A DNA stretch of 64,000 bases from Hyphomicrobiales bacterium (lineage in GTDB: Bacteria > Pseudomonadota > Alphaproteobacteria > Rhizobiales > Rhizobiaceae): NCBI GenBank assembly GCA_900468805.1, contig UEIF01000002.1, positions 83,099-147,098 of the forward strand, written 5' to 3'. The notes under the pieces are model-generated. The model did not search any database and had not been told where the DNA came from. It saw nothing but the letters and a program-made list of their open reading frames with translations. This document shows, piece after piece, positions 1 through 8,359 of this stretch; position 1 is the first letter of the stretch, and each line of letters begins with the position of its first letter. The position numbers and the translations under genes were made by a program.

Positions 1-327
1 TTCCTGAATTTCAGCGTCACTACCTTGTAACCCTCCGCCTCAAGTTTCGAAAGCAGTGTCGGCAACATCGTGGCGGGGCGTTTGTGAATGTCGTGCATCA
101 GGATGATGCCGCGGCCGCGCTTGTGCAGAAGGTCCATCGTCAGTTTGGTGGCAGCAACCGGCGTCGTATTGAAATAATTCTTGCAGTCGATTTCCACATC
201 CATGACCACCATGTCGCGCATGGCAACGGCAGCCCGGAGCTTGTGGTTCTCGGCGAGATAAGGGAAGCGGAAGAAGTTCAGGTTGCCTTCGGCCGACCCG
301 GCTTCCAAAATGGTGGTCGGGAGATGA
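1..327 (-). pseudogene. Polysaccharide deacetylase remnant (5'-truncated, runs off left edge)
   Basis: Read on the minus strand, this frame gives the C-terminal half of a NodB-type polysaccharide deacetylase: FFRFPYL, then VVMDVEIDCKNYF, then IILMHDIH and a final LEAEGYKVVTL. These are the later motifs of the carbohydrate esterase 4 domain. The N-terminal part carrying the LTFDDGP metal-binding motif is absent, because the frame is closed by a TGA near 350, inside the end of the ABC-F gene, and no ATG follows. A rare-start (TTG near 312) short gene is possible, but it would lack the first half of the catalytic domain, so I read it as a decayed copy. The 3' end lies outside the window. The start coordinate is approximate. 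Confidence 0.55.
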
Positions 328-331
328 CGCC

Positions 332-2218
332 TCAGCTCGCCATCGCTTCCTCATATTCGGCGGAAAGTTCGAGCCATTGCTCTTCGGCGGCGGCGAGCTT
401 CGCGGCAGCTTCGCCGCGCTGCTTGGCTTTTTCGGCGGCTTTGGCGGGCGCTTTTTCGTACAGCACCGGGTCTGCAAGCTCCACATCAAGTCCCTGAATC
501 AGTTTCTCCAGCTTGCCCGTCAAGGATTCGATTTCGTTGATCTTTTTCTTGAGAGGGGCAAGCGAGGCGCGCTTGTCGGCATTCAGCTTGCGCTGATCGG
601 CCCTCGATGCCTGGTCTTCAGACTGTTTCTGCTTTTCGTCGTCTTTTTTTTTGCCCGAAGCGACGATCAGGTCGCGATATTCTTCCATATCGCCTTCGAA
701 ACTCGTCACCGTGCCGTTGTTGACCAGCCAGAGGCGGTCGACGGTTGCCTCGATCAGGTGCCGGTCGTGCGAGATCAGGATGACCGCGCCGTCATAATCG
801 TTCAGCGCTTCGATCAGCGCGCGGCGACTGTCGATGTCGAGATGGTTGGTCGGCTCGTCGAGGATCAGGAGGTTCGGCGCATGGAAGGCAGCAAGCCCCA
901 TCAGCAGGCGTGCCTTTTCGCCGCCCGAGAGATCCTTGGCCGCCGTCGCCATCTTTTCGGTCGCAAGGCCCATCTGTGCCACGCGGGAGCGCACCTTGGC
1001 TTCCGGCTCGGTTGGCATCAGCCGGCGCACATGCTCGACAGGTGTTTCGTTGGGCACGAGGTCGTCGAGTTGGTGTTGGGCAAAGAAGCCGATCTTCAGG
1101 CTCGGCGCCAGGCGCAAGTCGCCGCTCTCCGGCGCCAGCCGTCCCGAAATGAATTTCGCGAAAGTCGACTTGCCGTTGCCGTTCGAACCAAGAAGAGCGA
1201 TGCGGTCGTCATTGTCGATACGCAGGTTAAGCCCCTTGAGGATCGGCTTGCCCGGCTCGTAGCCGACGGCGCCGCCGCTGATCGCGACGATCGGCGAGGC
1301 CGGTTGCTTTTCCGGCTCCGGGAAGGTGATCGGCTGAACATGATCCTCGATCACGGCCGCCACCGTGCCCATGCGCTCCAGCGCCTTGACGCGCGACTGG
1401 GCCTGCTTTGCCTTGGAGGCCTTGGCCTTGAAGCGGTCGATGAAGCTCTGCAGGTGCTTGCGCGCGGCGTCGTTCTTCGCCTTGGCCTTCATCTGCAGCT
1501 CGTCGGCTTCCGCCTTCTGCCGTTCGAACTGGTCGTAATTGCCGCGGTAGAAGGTCAGTTTCTTCTGGTCGAGGTGAACGATGGAATTGACCGCGTTATT
1601 GAGCATATCCCGGTCATGGCTGATGATGATGACAGTATGCGGATAGCGGCGGATATACTCCTCCAGCCACATCGTGCCTTCGAGGTCGAGATAGTTGGTC
1701 GGCTCGTCGAGCAGCAGCAGGTCCGGCTCGGTGAAGAGCACCGAGGCAAGCGCCACGCGCATGCGCCAGCCGCCCGAGAAGGATGAGGCGGGCCGTGCCT
1801 GCGCTTCCTGATCGAAGCCGAGGCCCGAGAGGATGCTGGCGGCGCGCGCTTCTGCCGAATGGGCGTCGATATCGACGAGGCGCATCTGGATTTCGGCGAT
1901 ACGATGCGGATCGGTCGCGGTCTCCGCCTCGGCAAGCAGCGCGGCGCGCTCCTTGTCGGCAGAAAGCACGATCGTGATCAGCGAATCCTCTGTTCCCGGC
2001 GCTTCCTGCTTCACCTGGCCCATGCGCGCATTCTTCGGGATCGATATTGTCCCGCTTTCCGCTCCCAGATCGCCGGTTATGACGCGAAAGAGAGTGGACT
2101 TGCCGGCGCCATTGCGCCCCACGAGCCCGGCCTTCGTGCCTGACGGCAGCGAGACGCTGGCATGGTCGAGAAGCAGGCGGCCGGCGATGCGGGCAGAAAT
2201 ATCTGAAATCGTGATCAT
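332..2218 (-). CDS. ABC-F family ATPase (Uup/YheS/YbiT type)
   Basis: A 628-residue soluble protein with two ABC ATPase domains and no membrane segments. ABC-F proteins act on the ribosome, as translation factors or antibiotic-resistance proteins, not as transporters. Visible motifs are Walker A GRNGAGKST and GSNGNGKST, signature FSGGW and LSGGEKARL, and Walker B LLLLDEPTNYLD and LLILDEPTNHLD. A charged linker between the domains and a lysine-rich coiled C-terminal tail are also present. I chose the ATG that gives MITISDISARI at the usual beginning of the first domain; an upstream ATG at 2287 would add 23 non-conserved residues. The gene ends just before the deacetylase remnant. The family is clear; the subfamily (Uup, YheS or other) is not decided. 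Confidence 0.9.
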   Translation of the reverse strand: MITISDISARIAGRLLLDHASVSLPSGTKAGLVGRNGAGKSTLFRVITGDLGAESGTISIPKNARMGQVKQEAPGTEDSLITIVLSADKERAALLAEAETATDPHRIAEIQMRLVDIDAHSAEARAASILSGLGFDQEAQARPASSFSGGWRMRVALASVLFTEPDLLLLDEPTNYLDLEGTMWLEEYIRRYPHTVIIISHDRDMLNNAVNSIVHLDQKKLTFYRGNYDQFERQKAEADELQMKAKAKNDAARKHLQSFIDRFKAKASKAKQAQSRVKALERMGTVAAVIEDHVQPITFPEPEKQPASPIVAISGGAVGYEPGKPILKGLNLRIDNDDRIALLGSNGNGKSTFAKFISGRLAPESGDLRLAPSLKIGFFAQHQLDDLVPNETPVEHVRRLMPTEPEAKVRSRVAQMGLATEKMATAAKDLSGGEKARLLMGLAAFHAPNLLILDEPTNHLDIDSRRALIEALNDYDGAVILISHDRHLIEATVDRLWLVNNGTVTSFEGDMEEYRDLIVASGKKKDDEKQKQSEDQASRADQRKLNADKRASLAPLKKKINEIESLTGKLEKLIQGLDVELADPVLYEKAPAKAAEKAKQRGEAAAKLAAAEEQWLELSAEYEEAMAS

Positions 2219-2326
2219 GGGCGCGGTTTTGGCCGAAAGCCGCCGCCAAGGCAAGATGGGAGCGACGAGCTTTGATGATCGGCCCATCCGCTGCGCCAGA
2301 TGCCGCGTGGTTGTTGCTTCAGAGCG

Positions 2327-3379
2327 TCAGCGCCCGAAAGCCTGCACCGGCTGGCGCGGATTGGTCCGGGCGGCGAGCAGCGCCACGCGGGCATTGGCCT
2401 GGAGCTGGCCTGATGTTGCGGCATCGCCGCTCAGCGCCACGCCGACCGAAATCGTCAGGCCGCCCGCTTCCGACGTGTCGGAGGCCGCGAAGATAAGATT
2501 GTCTTCGACCGAACTGCGCAGACGCTCGGCGATCGCCAGCGCATCCTGCATGCCGACATTGGAGAAGAGGCAGGCGAATTCGTCGGCTTCCGTGCGGGCA
2601 ATGAAATCGTTCTTCTTCACCGTCTTGCGGAAGAGGCTGGCGAGCTTCTTCAGAAGCTTGTTGCCGGTCTGCGTGCCATAGCGGGCATTCAGCCCCTTGA
2701 AATCGTCGATGTCGATCATGACCAGCGCGCTGCCGGCAGCCCCTTCTTCCTGGCTATAGAGATTATCGAGCGCCCGATTGAGGCCGATGCGGTTCGGCAG
2801 GCCGGTGATCTTGTCGGTGACAGCAGCAGCCTGTACCGCCGAAATGCCGCGCTCCAGTGTCGTCAGCCGCTCGATATCCTCTTCCAGCCTGGTGCCGATC
2901 GTCTGTTCTGCAGTAAGGACGGCGGAAAGCGAGGAGGCGAGATATTCGACCTCTGCCATGAAATCGGCAAGGCTCTGGTGATCCTGCTGACCCGAGACGG
3001 ATCTGAGGACGGTTTCGCAGGCACGCGTGAAGGCCCGGTGATGCAGGCGACCCTCGGCCAGCCGTTCCGCCGTTTCCTTGAGTGTTCGGCTCGCCTCGTT
3101 GCGCGAGCGGTCGCCCGCCAGCCCGTAGTGGCCGACGAGCCTGTAACGCAAGCCGAGTTCGTCCAAGGCCTCCTGCTGCGGATGCGGGCCAAGGGCGGCG
3201 ATATCCTGCGCCAGCCCGGCATTCAGGCCGATCAGCGCTTCGTAGAACAATTCGTAATTGCGTGGCAGGCCCGCCACATTGAGCCGCATCATATGCTGAG
3301 CGACTTTCTGTATATCGGTCACCGACGCCGGTCGGGCGGTCTCGCGTGCATTCAACGCATTTGCAACGGCAGTCGGCAT
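2327..3379 (-). CDS. GGDEF-domain protein with degenerate active site
   Basis: A 350-residue soluble protein. The N-terminal about 180 residues have no recognised domain and are largely helical; a GGDEF domain follows, beginning at TDKITGLPNR (about residue 188) with the DIDDFK motif at about 223. The GGDEF signature itself reads EADEF (about 264-268), so both glycines are lost. The preceding inhibitory-site position reads KKND instead of RxxD, and the usual GD pair reads GN. Active diguanylate cyclases need the GG pair, so this protein probably does not make c-di-GMP and may act as a nucleotide sensor or scaffold (inference). The start MPTAVANAL is supported by an AAGGGGAT ribosome site; an upstream ATG at 3454 lacks one. 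Confidence 0.85.
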   Translation of the reverse strand: MPTAVANALNARETARPASVTDIQKVAQHMMRLNVAGLPRNYELFYEALIGLNAGLAQDIAALGPHPQQEALDELGLRYRLVGHYGLAGDRSRNEASRTLKETAERLAEGRLHHRAFTRACETVLRSVSGQQDHQSLADFMAEVEYLASSLSAVLTAEQTIGTRLEEDIERLTTLERGISAVQAAAVTDKITGLPNRIGLNRALDNLYSQEEGAAGSALVMIDIDDFKGLNARYGTQTGNKLLKKLASLFRKTVKKNDFIARTEADEFACLFSNVGMQDALAIAERLRSSVEDNLIFAASDTSEAGGLTISVGVALSGDAATSGQLQANARVALLAARTNPRQPVQAFGR

Positions 3380-3626
3380 GACGATCCCCTTATTGCCATC
3401 GGCTCCTATACTTCCGCTATGCAGGCAAGCTTTTAAGAGACATTGAATTTTCAAACTTTCTCGGGCGGGAAGCGCAAAACCGGTTAACGCGGTCTTGCTG
3501 TATTCCGGTCGGGAGTGGCCGAATCCATTTCAGCAGCGGACGCGATGGGCGCCATGAAAATTCCTGATTTGATCGCATCGGCTTTTGGGCGTGGAATGAA
3601 ACAATTGCGATTGCGAAAGGACGGTC

Positions 3627-4316
3627 ATGACCAGAGCTCTCTATTCCTTGTGCGGCGCCGACGAGCGTCACTTTTTCTCGCCGCATTGCTGGAAGGCGGT
3701 GATGGCGCTGGCCCACAAGGGCCTCGATTTCGAGGAAGTTCCAACGACATACGGCCGCATTGCCGATATCGGCGGCGGCTTCTCCAAGACCGTACCTGTC
3801 CTGGATGACAATGGCCGTCTGATTTCCGACAGCTTCGATATCGCCCTTTATCTGGAGGAGGCCTATCCGGACCGTCCGTCGCTTTTCGGCGGCGAGGGCG
3901 GCAAGGCCCTGTCGCGCATGGTCGAGGGCTATTCGCAGATGGTCGTCCACCCGGCGATCATGCGGATTGCGCTTCTTGATATTCATTCGATCCTCGATGA
4001 GGGCGACAAGGTCTATTTCCGCCTCAGTCGCGAAGACCGCCTGGGCAAGCCGCTGGAGGAATTCGCTGCCGGCCGCGAAACGGAGAGGGAGGTTTTTGCC
4101 GCCAAGCTGGAGCCGATGCGTCACATGCTCCGGTTCCAGCCCTTCATCGGCGGCGCCAGCCCGCTCTTTGCCGATTACATCGTCTTCGGTGCGCTGCAAT
4201 GGCTGCGCATCGCCGCCGGCCTTGCCATGCTGGCTTCCGACGACCCCGTCATGGGCTGGTTCGAACGCTGCCTCGATCTTCATGAAAGCCGGGGCCGGAC
4301 TGTGACAGCGGCGTGA
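3627..4316 (+). CDS. Glutathione S-transferase family protein
   Basis: A 229-residue protein with the two-domain GST layout: an N-terminal thioredoxin-like fold ([11 protein letters not shown], then [15 protein letters not shown] as the cis-Pro and glutathione gamma-glutamyl binding segment) and an all-helical C-terminal domain. The SPHCWK start resembles LigE-type (beta-etherase-like) GSTs, but the substrate cannot be read from the sequence. The start has an AAAGGA ribosome site. It stands alone between the divergent GGDEF gene and ndk, with 83 bp to ndk. A second, unrelated-looking GST lies at 12253-12849. Confidence 0.85.
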   Translation: MTRALYSLCGADERHFFSPHCWKAVMALAHKGLDFEEVPTTYGRIADIGGGFSKTVPVLDDNGRLISDSFDIALYLEEAYPDRPSLFGGEGGKALSRMVEGYSQMVVHPAIMRIALLDIHSILDEGDKVYFRLSREDRLGKPLEEFAAGRETEREVFAAKLEPMRHMLRFQPFIGGASPLFADYIVFGALQWLRIAAGLAMLASDDPVMGWFERCLDLHESRGRTVTAA

Positions 4317-4399
4317 AATTGCCGGAGACCTCTTGTTTTCGGGCGGTGAGGCGGTTAAAGACCGCCCACTTTTCCCCGATGAGTATGAGGATCCGACAT

Positions 4400-4822
4400 A
4401 TGGCGATTGAACGCACTTTCTCGATGATCAAGCCGGACGCAACGAAGCGCAACCTGACGGGCGCTATCACCAAGATGCTCGAAGATGCCGGCCTGCGCGT
4501 CGTCGCCTCCAAGCGCGTCTGGATGAGCAAGCGCGAAGCCGAAGGCTTCTACGCCGTTCACAAGGAACGTCCTTTCTTCGGCGAACTCGTCGAAGGCATG
4601 ACCTCCGGCCCGACCATCGTTCAGGTTCTGGAAGGCGAAGGCGCCATCCTGAAGAACCGCGAAATCATGGGCGCAACCAACCCGGCAAACGCTGACGAAG
4701 GCACGATCCGCAAGGTCCATGCTCTCTCGATCGGCGAAAACTCTGTTCATGGTTCCGACGCTCCGGAAACGGCTGCCCAGGAAATCAAGTACTGGTTCTC
4801 CGACACCGAAATCGTCGGCTGA
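4400..4822 (+). CDS. ndk: Nucleoside diphosphate kinase
   Basis: A 140-residue enzyme that transfers the gamma phosphate from ATP to other NDPs through a phospho-histidine. The N-terminal [18 protein letters not shown], the active-site stretch [13 protein letters not shown] (His at about residue 117) and the C-terminal YWFSDTEIV are textbook Ndk. The length is the usual 140. The open frame extends upstream to 4313, but the conserved MAIERTF start at 4400 is preceded by GAGGATCC, so that ATG is chosen. A strong rho-independent terminator follows 45 bp later. Confidence 0.97.
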   Translation: MAIERTFSMIKPDATKRNLTGAITKMLEDAGLRVVASKRVWMSKREAEGFYAVHKERPFFGELVEGMTSGPTIVQVLEGEGAILKNREIMGATNPANADEGTIRKVHALSIGENSVHGSDAPETAAQEIKYWFSDTEIVG

Positions 4823-4867
4823 TTCAGTCGCAGAGCATTTCCTCGGAATGCATTGAATTAACTTATG

Positions 4868-4894
4868 AAAGCCGGGCTTCGTCCCGGCTTTTTA
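4868..4894 (+). terminator. Rho-independent terminator of ndk
   Basis: The stem AAAGCCGGG / CCCGGCTTT with a short CTTCGT loop is followed by TTATTTT. It lies between the ndk stop and the convergent lipoprotein gene, so it probably ends ndk transcription and may also serve the opposite strand. Confidence 0.85.
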
Positions 4895-4897
4895 TTT

Positions 4898-5404
4898 TCA
4901 GGCCGGACATTTGTCAGTGTTCGAAAAATCCGTGGTCCCGTCCGGTTTGAAAACCTCCGGGTTCTTCTCGTATCCCGCGCCGAGCACGAGCGGCCTGCTC
5001 GGCAGCACCGTCTGGTCGAGATCGGATTTGAACTGCGTCTTCAGCTCCTGCAGCAGCTTGCCATCCTTGTCGACCAACCTGACGGTGACGGCATAGGGCC
5101 GGTCCTTAACCACGCAGTGCAGGTTCTCGCTCTGGACCGAGATCTTGTCCTCCATCGGGAAGATCTTCTGGTTCAGCACCAGCGGCGCGCCGCCCTGGGG
5201 GTTTTCGAATTCAGCGACGATGGTCGACCCGTCGGGAATGGGCGCCGTCTTCTTCAGCGTCAGCAGATAGGTGGCGCTTGCGACGCGGTAGTTGAAGACG
5301 AACAGATGCCCTGTCACTTCCAGCATGCTTTCGGCCTCGCGCTGGCAGGCGGAGAGCAGAAGCCCTGTTGCGGCTAGAGCCGTGATGATCGAGCGCCGCT
5401 TCAT
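4898..5404 (-). CDS. Lipoprotein of unknown function
   Basis: A 168-residue exported protein. A short lysine/arginine n-region, a hydrophobic stretch and a lipobox LLSAC (Cys at about residue 20) mark it as a lipid-anchored protein. The mature part is a beta-rich sequence ending in DKCPA; no named domain is recognised. Its start codon overlaps the stop of the upstream CGNR protein gene by 4 nt, so the two are probably co-transcribed and translationally coupled, but no functional link is evident. Confidence 0.75.
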   Translation of the reverse strand: MKRRSIITALAATGLLLSACQREAESMLEVTGHLFVFNYRVASATYLLTLKKTAPIPDGSTIVAEFENPQGGAPLVLNQKIFPMEDKISVQSENLHCVVKDRPYAVTVRLVDKDGKLLQELKTQFKSDLDQTVLPSRPLVLGAGYEKNPEVFKPDGTTDFSNTDKCPA

Positions 5405-5949
5405 GGCGTCTCCTCCTTCTTTTTCCTCCGGTAGTGCCTGTTAGCCTTGGCGCGGTTGCCACAGACGGCCATGTCGCACCAGGCCCGACTCTTGTTCTTG
5501 CTGCGGTCGATGAACAGCCAGCCGCAATTGCCGCAAATCTTCATCCGCTCCGGATCGGACATGGCGATCAGCCGCAGAACCGAATGGGCCGTTGCCGCGT
5601 CGAGACCCTTTTCCGCAGCACCCCGCAGCGTGCGCGCCAGCGCTTCCAGCAGTTCGGCAAGAAGCCGGTCGTCATTGCCCCCGAGCACGCGCTGGCGGAA
5701 ATAACGGTCAGTCGCTTCGCGCAGTTCGATGAAGTTCGCTCTATTCTGCGCTCCAACCGGCACTATGTCGCCGAAAAGTGCCCGTTCGGCGCAGAATTCC
5801 TGCGCCGCCTCGGGGAAACGCTCCATTTGCTCTTCGGCCGCGAAGCGGTCGATGCGGCGCGCAGTATCGTGACGCAGGATGACGCTGTTGGCGACATCAA
5901 GCGCCAGTGCGCCGCCGGAAAAACGGTGAGAGGTCCAGGAAAAACTCAT
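5401..5949 (-). CDS. CGNR zinc-finger protein (ABATE-type putative regulator)
   Basis: A 182-residue protein. The N-terminal segment LALDVANSVILR begins the stress-induced ABATE-like domain. The C-terminal zinc finger is CGNCGWLFID ... WCDMAVCGNR, with the paired Cys motifs that name the family, and is followed by a basic tail HYRRKKKE. CGNR proteins are regarded as putative transcription regulators. It is transcribed away from the LivH-type permease, and the 66-bp gap holds a 30-bp palindrome. The start MSFSWTSHRF is the only ATG that fits the conserved domain; the frame continues far upstream without conservation. Confidence 0.85.
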   Translation of the reverse strand: MSFSWTSHRFSGGALALDVANSVILRHDTARRIDRFAAEEQMERFPEAAQEFCAERALFGDIVPVGAQNRANFIELREATDRYFRQRVLGGNDDRLLAELLEALARTLRGAAEKGLDAATAHSVLRLIAMSDPERMKICGNCGWLFIDRSKNKSRAWCDMAVCGNRAKANRHYRRKKKEETP

Positions 5950-5958
5950 GGGAAAAAT

Positions 5959-5988
5959 ATAACTGGTAAAACACATTTTGCCAGTTAT
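5959..5988. promoter_or_regulatory. 30-bp near-perfect palindrome between divergent genes (operator candidate)
   Basis: ATAACTGG (5959-5966) is mirrored by CCAGTTAT (5981-5988), with AAAA (5968-5971) mirrored by TTTT (5976-5979) around a CACA centre. Only one position pair in the arms (5967/5980) does not match. It sits between the starts of the CGNR protein and the LivH-type permease, 10 bp from the former and 28 bp from the latter. This is where an autoregulator would bind to control both genes. Binding by the CGNR protein is an inference. Confidence 0.6.
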
Positions 5989-6015
5989 TATTTTAAGCCG
6001 ATCTGGAGTGACGGA

Positions 6016-6912
6016 ATGGCCTATCTTCTGCAGCAACTGGCGAATGCGGTGCCGCTCGCAGCGCTCTACGCTGCGCTTGCCTTCGGCTATTCGATCGCCT
6101 TCGGTGTCACGAAGCGGGCCGACATCACCTATGGGGCGATCATCGCCTTCGCCGGCCAGATGCTGCTCTTGTTCACGGACATGGCCTACAATCGCCTGTG
6201 GCTGGTGCTGCCGGCGGCAATATCGATCGGCATCTGCGCCTCGCTGATCTATTCGGTGGGCGCAGGGTTCTGGATTGGCCGCTTCGTCATGCAACCGCTC
6301 GCCAGCAAATCGCCGAACACGGTCATCGTCGCCGCACTCGGCATGATGATCGTGCTGATGGAGACGGCGCGCCTTGCCGCCAACACCCGCGCCATCTGGT
6401 TACCGCCGCTCCTGAATGACAACGTCACCTTCTGGAGCAATGGCACCTTCAGAGTGACGCTCACCTATATCCAGCTGCTGAATACGATCTTGATGTGCGC
6501 GATCATCGTGATCGGTGCGCTGATCCTCAAGCGCACGGCCTGGGGCCGCCTGTGGCGCGCCGTCATCGACGATCCGCTCGCCGCCGAGCTCTGCGGCACC
6601 AGCGCCAGTCGCGTCTTCCTGGTGTCTTATGGGGCCGCGGCACTCGTCGCTACCTGCTGCGGCATCCTCGCGACCTTCTATTATGGATCGATGGATTTCG
6701 GTGCCGGGTTGATGTTCGGCCTCAAGGTGCTGATGATATCAGCCGTCGGCGGCTATTCCGATCCGCTGCGTTCGGCGGGCGGCGCTGCCGGCCTGGCACT
6801 CGTCGAGACGCTCTGGGGCGCCTACGGCTCCTTCATCTGGCGCGATCTTGCCATCTTCTCGCTGCTGGTTTTCCTGCTGGTGTTGAGCCGGCGGGAGCGC
6901 GTCGTGCTCTGA
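6016..6912 (+). CDS. LivH-type branched-chain amino acid ABC transporter permease (orphan)
   Basis: A 298-residue integral membrane protein with about eight hydrophobic segments and the LivH pattern: ALYAALAFGYSIAFGV at the N terminus, the loop LKRTAWGRLWRAVIDDPLAAELCG, and the end MISAVGGYSDPLRSAGGAAGLAL. LivH proteins pair with LivM, two ATPases and a binding protein to import branched-chain amino acids or related compounds. None of those partners is encoded nearby, so this is an orphan permease; its partners may lie elsewhere. It abuts moaE tail to tail with no gap. ATG 6016 starts the conserved N terminus; the frame upstream is antisense to the CGNR gene. Confidence 0.85.
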   Translation: MAYLLQQLANAVPLAALYAALAFGYSIAFGVTKRADITYGAIIAFAGQMLLLFTDMAYNRLWLVLPAAISIGICASLIYSVGAGFWIGRFVMQPLASKSPNTVIVAALGMMIVLMETARLAANTRAIWLPPLLNDNVTFWSNGTFRVTLTYIQLLNTILMCAIIVIGALILKRTAWGRLWRAVIDDPLAAELCGTSASRVFLVSYGAAALVATCCGILATFYYGSMDFGAGLMFGLKVLMISAVGGYSDPLRSAGGAAGLALVETLWGAYGSFIWRDLAIFSLLVFLLVLSRRERVVL

Positions 6913-7374
6913 TTATTTCCAGCGGTCGCGCGCCGTGTCGTCGGCATCCTTCGCCGCGATCCAGTCGCCGGTGCGACCGTCCTTGCTGTGTTCTTTCTTC
7001 CAGAAGGGAGCCGATGTTTTCAGGAAATCCATGACGAAGCTCGCACCGTCGAAAGCTGCCTGCCGGTGCGGTGCAGCGGCAACGACCAGCACGATATTCT
7101 CGCCGGCGGCGATCTTGCCGAAGCGGTGGATGGCTGTGAGGCCGCTGAGCCCGAAGCGCTCTACGGCGAGTTCGCCGATGCGGGTCATCTCGGCCTCGGC
7201 CATGCCGGGATAATGTTCGAGTTCCAACGCCGAGAGGATGCCGCCTTCATCGCGGCAGAGGCCGGAGAAGGTCACGACCGCGCCGATGCCGGGTTTGCCC
7301 TTGGAGAGCCGGTTGACTTCCGCCTGAAGGTCGAAATCGTCGCGCTGGACGCGGATTGTGGGGGTAATGGTCAC
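6913..7374 (-). CDS. moaE: Molybdopterin synthase catalytic subunit
   Basis: A 153-residue large subunit of molybdopterin synthase, which converts precursor Z (cyclic pyranopterin phosphate) to molybdopterin with MoaD as sulfur donor. Family motifs are GAVVTFSGLCRD, LELEHYPGMAE, IHRFGKI and the lysine-bearing active-site segment APFWKKE near residue 125. It is the last gene of the pgsA - moaD - moaE run, 33 bp after moaD. It may serve the molybdoenzyme encoded at 13859. Confidence 0.95.
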   Translation of the reverse strand: MTITPTIRVQRDDFDLQAEVNRLSKGKPGIGAVVTFSGLCRDEGGILSALELEHYPGMAEAEMTRIGELAVERFGLSGLTAIHRFGKIAAGENIVLVVAAAPHRQAAFDGASFVMDFLKTSAPFWKKEHSKDGRTGDWIAAKDADDTARDRWK

Positions 7375-7407
7375 AGCAGGCTCCTCGGCCCGATGGTACG
7401 GCTGTTC

Positions 7408-7662
7408 TCAGCCGCCCGTCATCGGCGGGAAGATACCGATCTCTTTGGCGCCGCCGATCGGCTCGTCATGTTCCACATGTTCCTGGTCGATCGCCACGCG
7501 GATCACATCGGGGTATTGAAGGGCCATCTCATATTCTTCGCCCAGGCCCTTCAAATGATTCAGAAGATCGGAAACGCTGACGACGGAGGAGGGGAGTTCG
7601 ATCTCCTCCTCGCCCTTGCCGATGCGCTCGCGTACCCAGGCGAAATAGACAAGCCGTGTCAT
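7408..7662 (-). CDS. moaD: Molybdopterin synthase sulfur carrier subunit
   Basis: An 84-residue ubiquitin-fold protein with the C-terminal PPMTGG tail that becomes a thiocarboxylate and inserts into MoaE. The N-terminal RLVYFAWVRERIG and the length are typical of MoaD. Its start overlaps the pgsA stop by 4 nt, indicating translational coupling to pgsA, an arrangement I believe is shared by other rhizobia. Confidence 0.95.
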   Translation of the reverse strand: MTRLVYFAWVRERIGKGEEEIELPSSVVSVSDLLNHLKGLGEEYEMALQYPDVIRVAIDQEHVEHDEPIGGAKEIGIFPPMTGG

Positions 7663-8249
7663 TCTTCGTCATCCACCACGTGTTTCAGTCCGGCGCGGAA
7701 ATAATCGTAGCCGGTATAGATCGTCAGAAGTGCGGCGATCCAAAGCAGCGCAATCCCCGTCCAGGTCGTGTAGGGGAAAATGGTGTCGCCCGCCGGGCCG
7801 GCAAGCAGGAACGCGATGGCGACGAGTTGCAACGTCGTCTTCCACTTGGCGATGCGCGTTACCGGCACGCTGACCTTCAGTCCCGCCAGATATTCGCGCA
7901 GCCCCGAAACCAGGATTTCGCGGCAAAGAATGATGATCGCCGCCCAGAGCGACCAGCCGGCGATCGTTCCGTCGGCAGCGACCAAAAGCAGGATGGCGGA
8001 AACCAGCAGCTTGTCGGCGATCGGGTCCAGCATGCGGCCGATATTCGACGTCTGGTTCCAGATGCGCGCGAGATAACCGTCGAGGAAATCGGTAAGCGAC
8101 GCAATGACGAAGATCCACAGCGCCACCCAGCGCGCCGTATCGCTGCTGTTCAGCCGTCCTTCGATGAAAAAGCAGACGACGATCAGCGGTACCGCCAGGA
8201 TGCGGCCGTAGGTGAGGAGATTGGGGATACTATACGCACGCGATGCCAT
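7659..8249 (-). CDS. pgsA: CDP-diacylglycerol--glycerol-3-phosphate 3-phosphatidyltransferase
   Basis: A 196-residue inner-membrane enzyme that makes phosphatidylglycerol phosphate, the first committed step to phosphatidylglycerol and cardiolipin. The CDP-alcohol phosphotransferase motif is complete: D-FL-DG-YL-AR, eight residues, G-RML-D-PIA-D (about residues 53-80). Four or more hydrophobic helices are visible. It lies 110 bp downstream of uvrC and is overlapped by moaD. Confidence 0.95.
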   Translation of the reverse strand: MASRAYSIPNLLTYGRILAVPLIVVCFFIEGRLNSSDTARWVALWIFVIASLTDFLDGYLARIWNQTSNIGRMLDPIADKLLVSAILLLVAADGTIAGWSLWAAIIILCREILVSGLREYLAGLKVSVPVTRIAKWKTTLQLVAIAFLLAGPAGDTIFPYTTWTGIALLWIAALLTIYTGYDYFRAGLKHVVDDEE

Positions 8250-8359
8250 GATGCGGTTCTCTTTGATAATGCGGCGGTAGATGACGGCTTTGCTCCTCGA
8301 CCGTCAACATTCTTTCTGTTTTTTCGCTGCCTTTGCGTGGAATTTGCGACCGGCACCGC

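Noticed and set aside
377..1786. Long open frame on the plus strand antisense to the ABC-F gene
   Set aside because: It is a shadow of GC-rich coding sequence; it has no domain and no ribosome site. The same applies to other long antisense frames at 8333-9952, 14009-15619, 19827-21500, 21829-23739 and 34366-36378.
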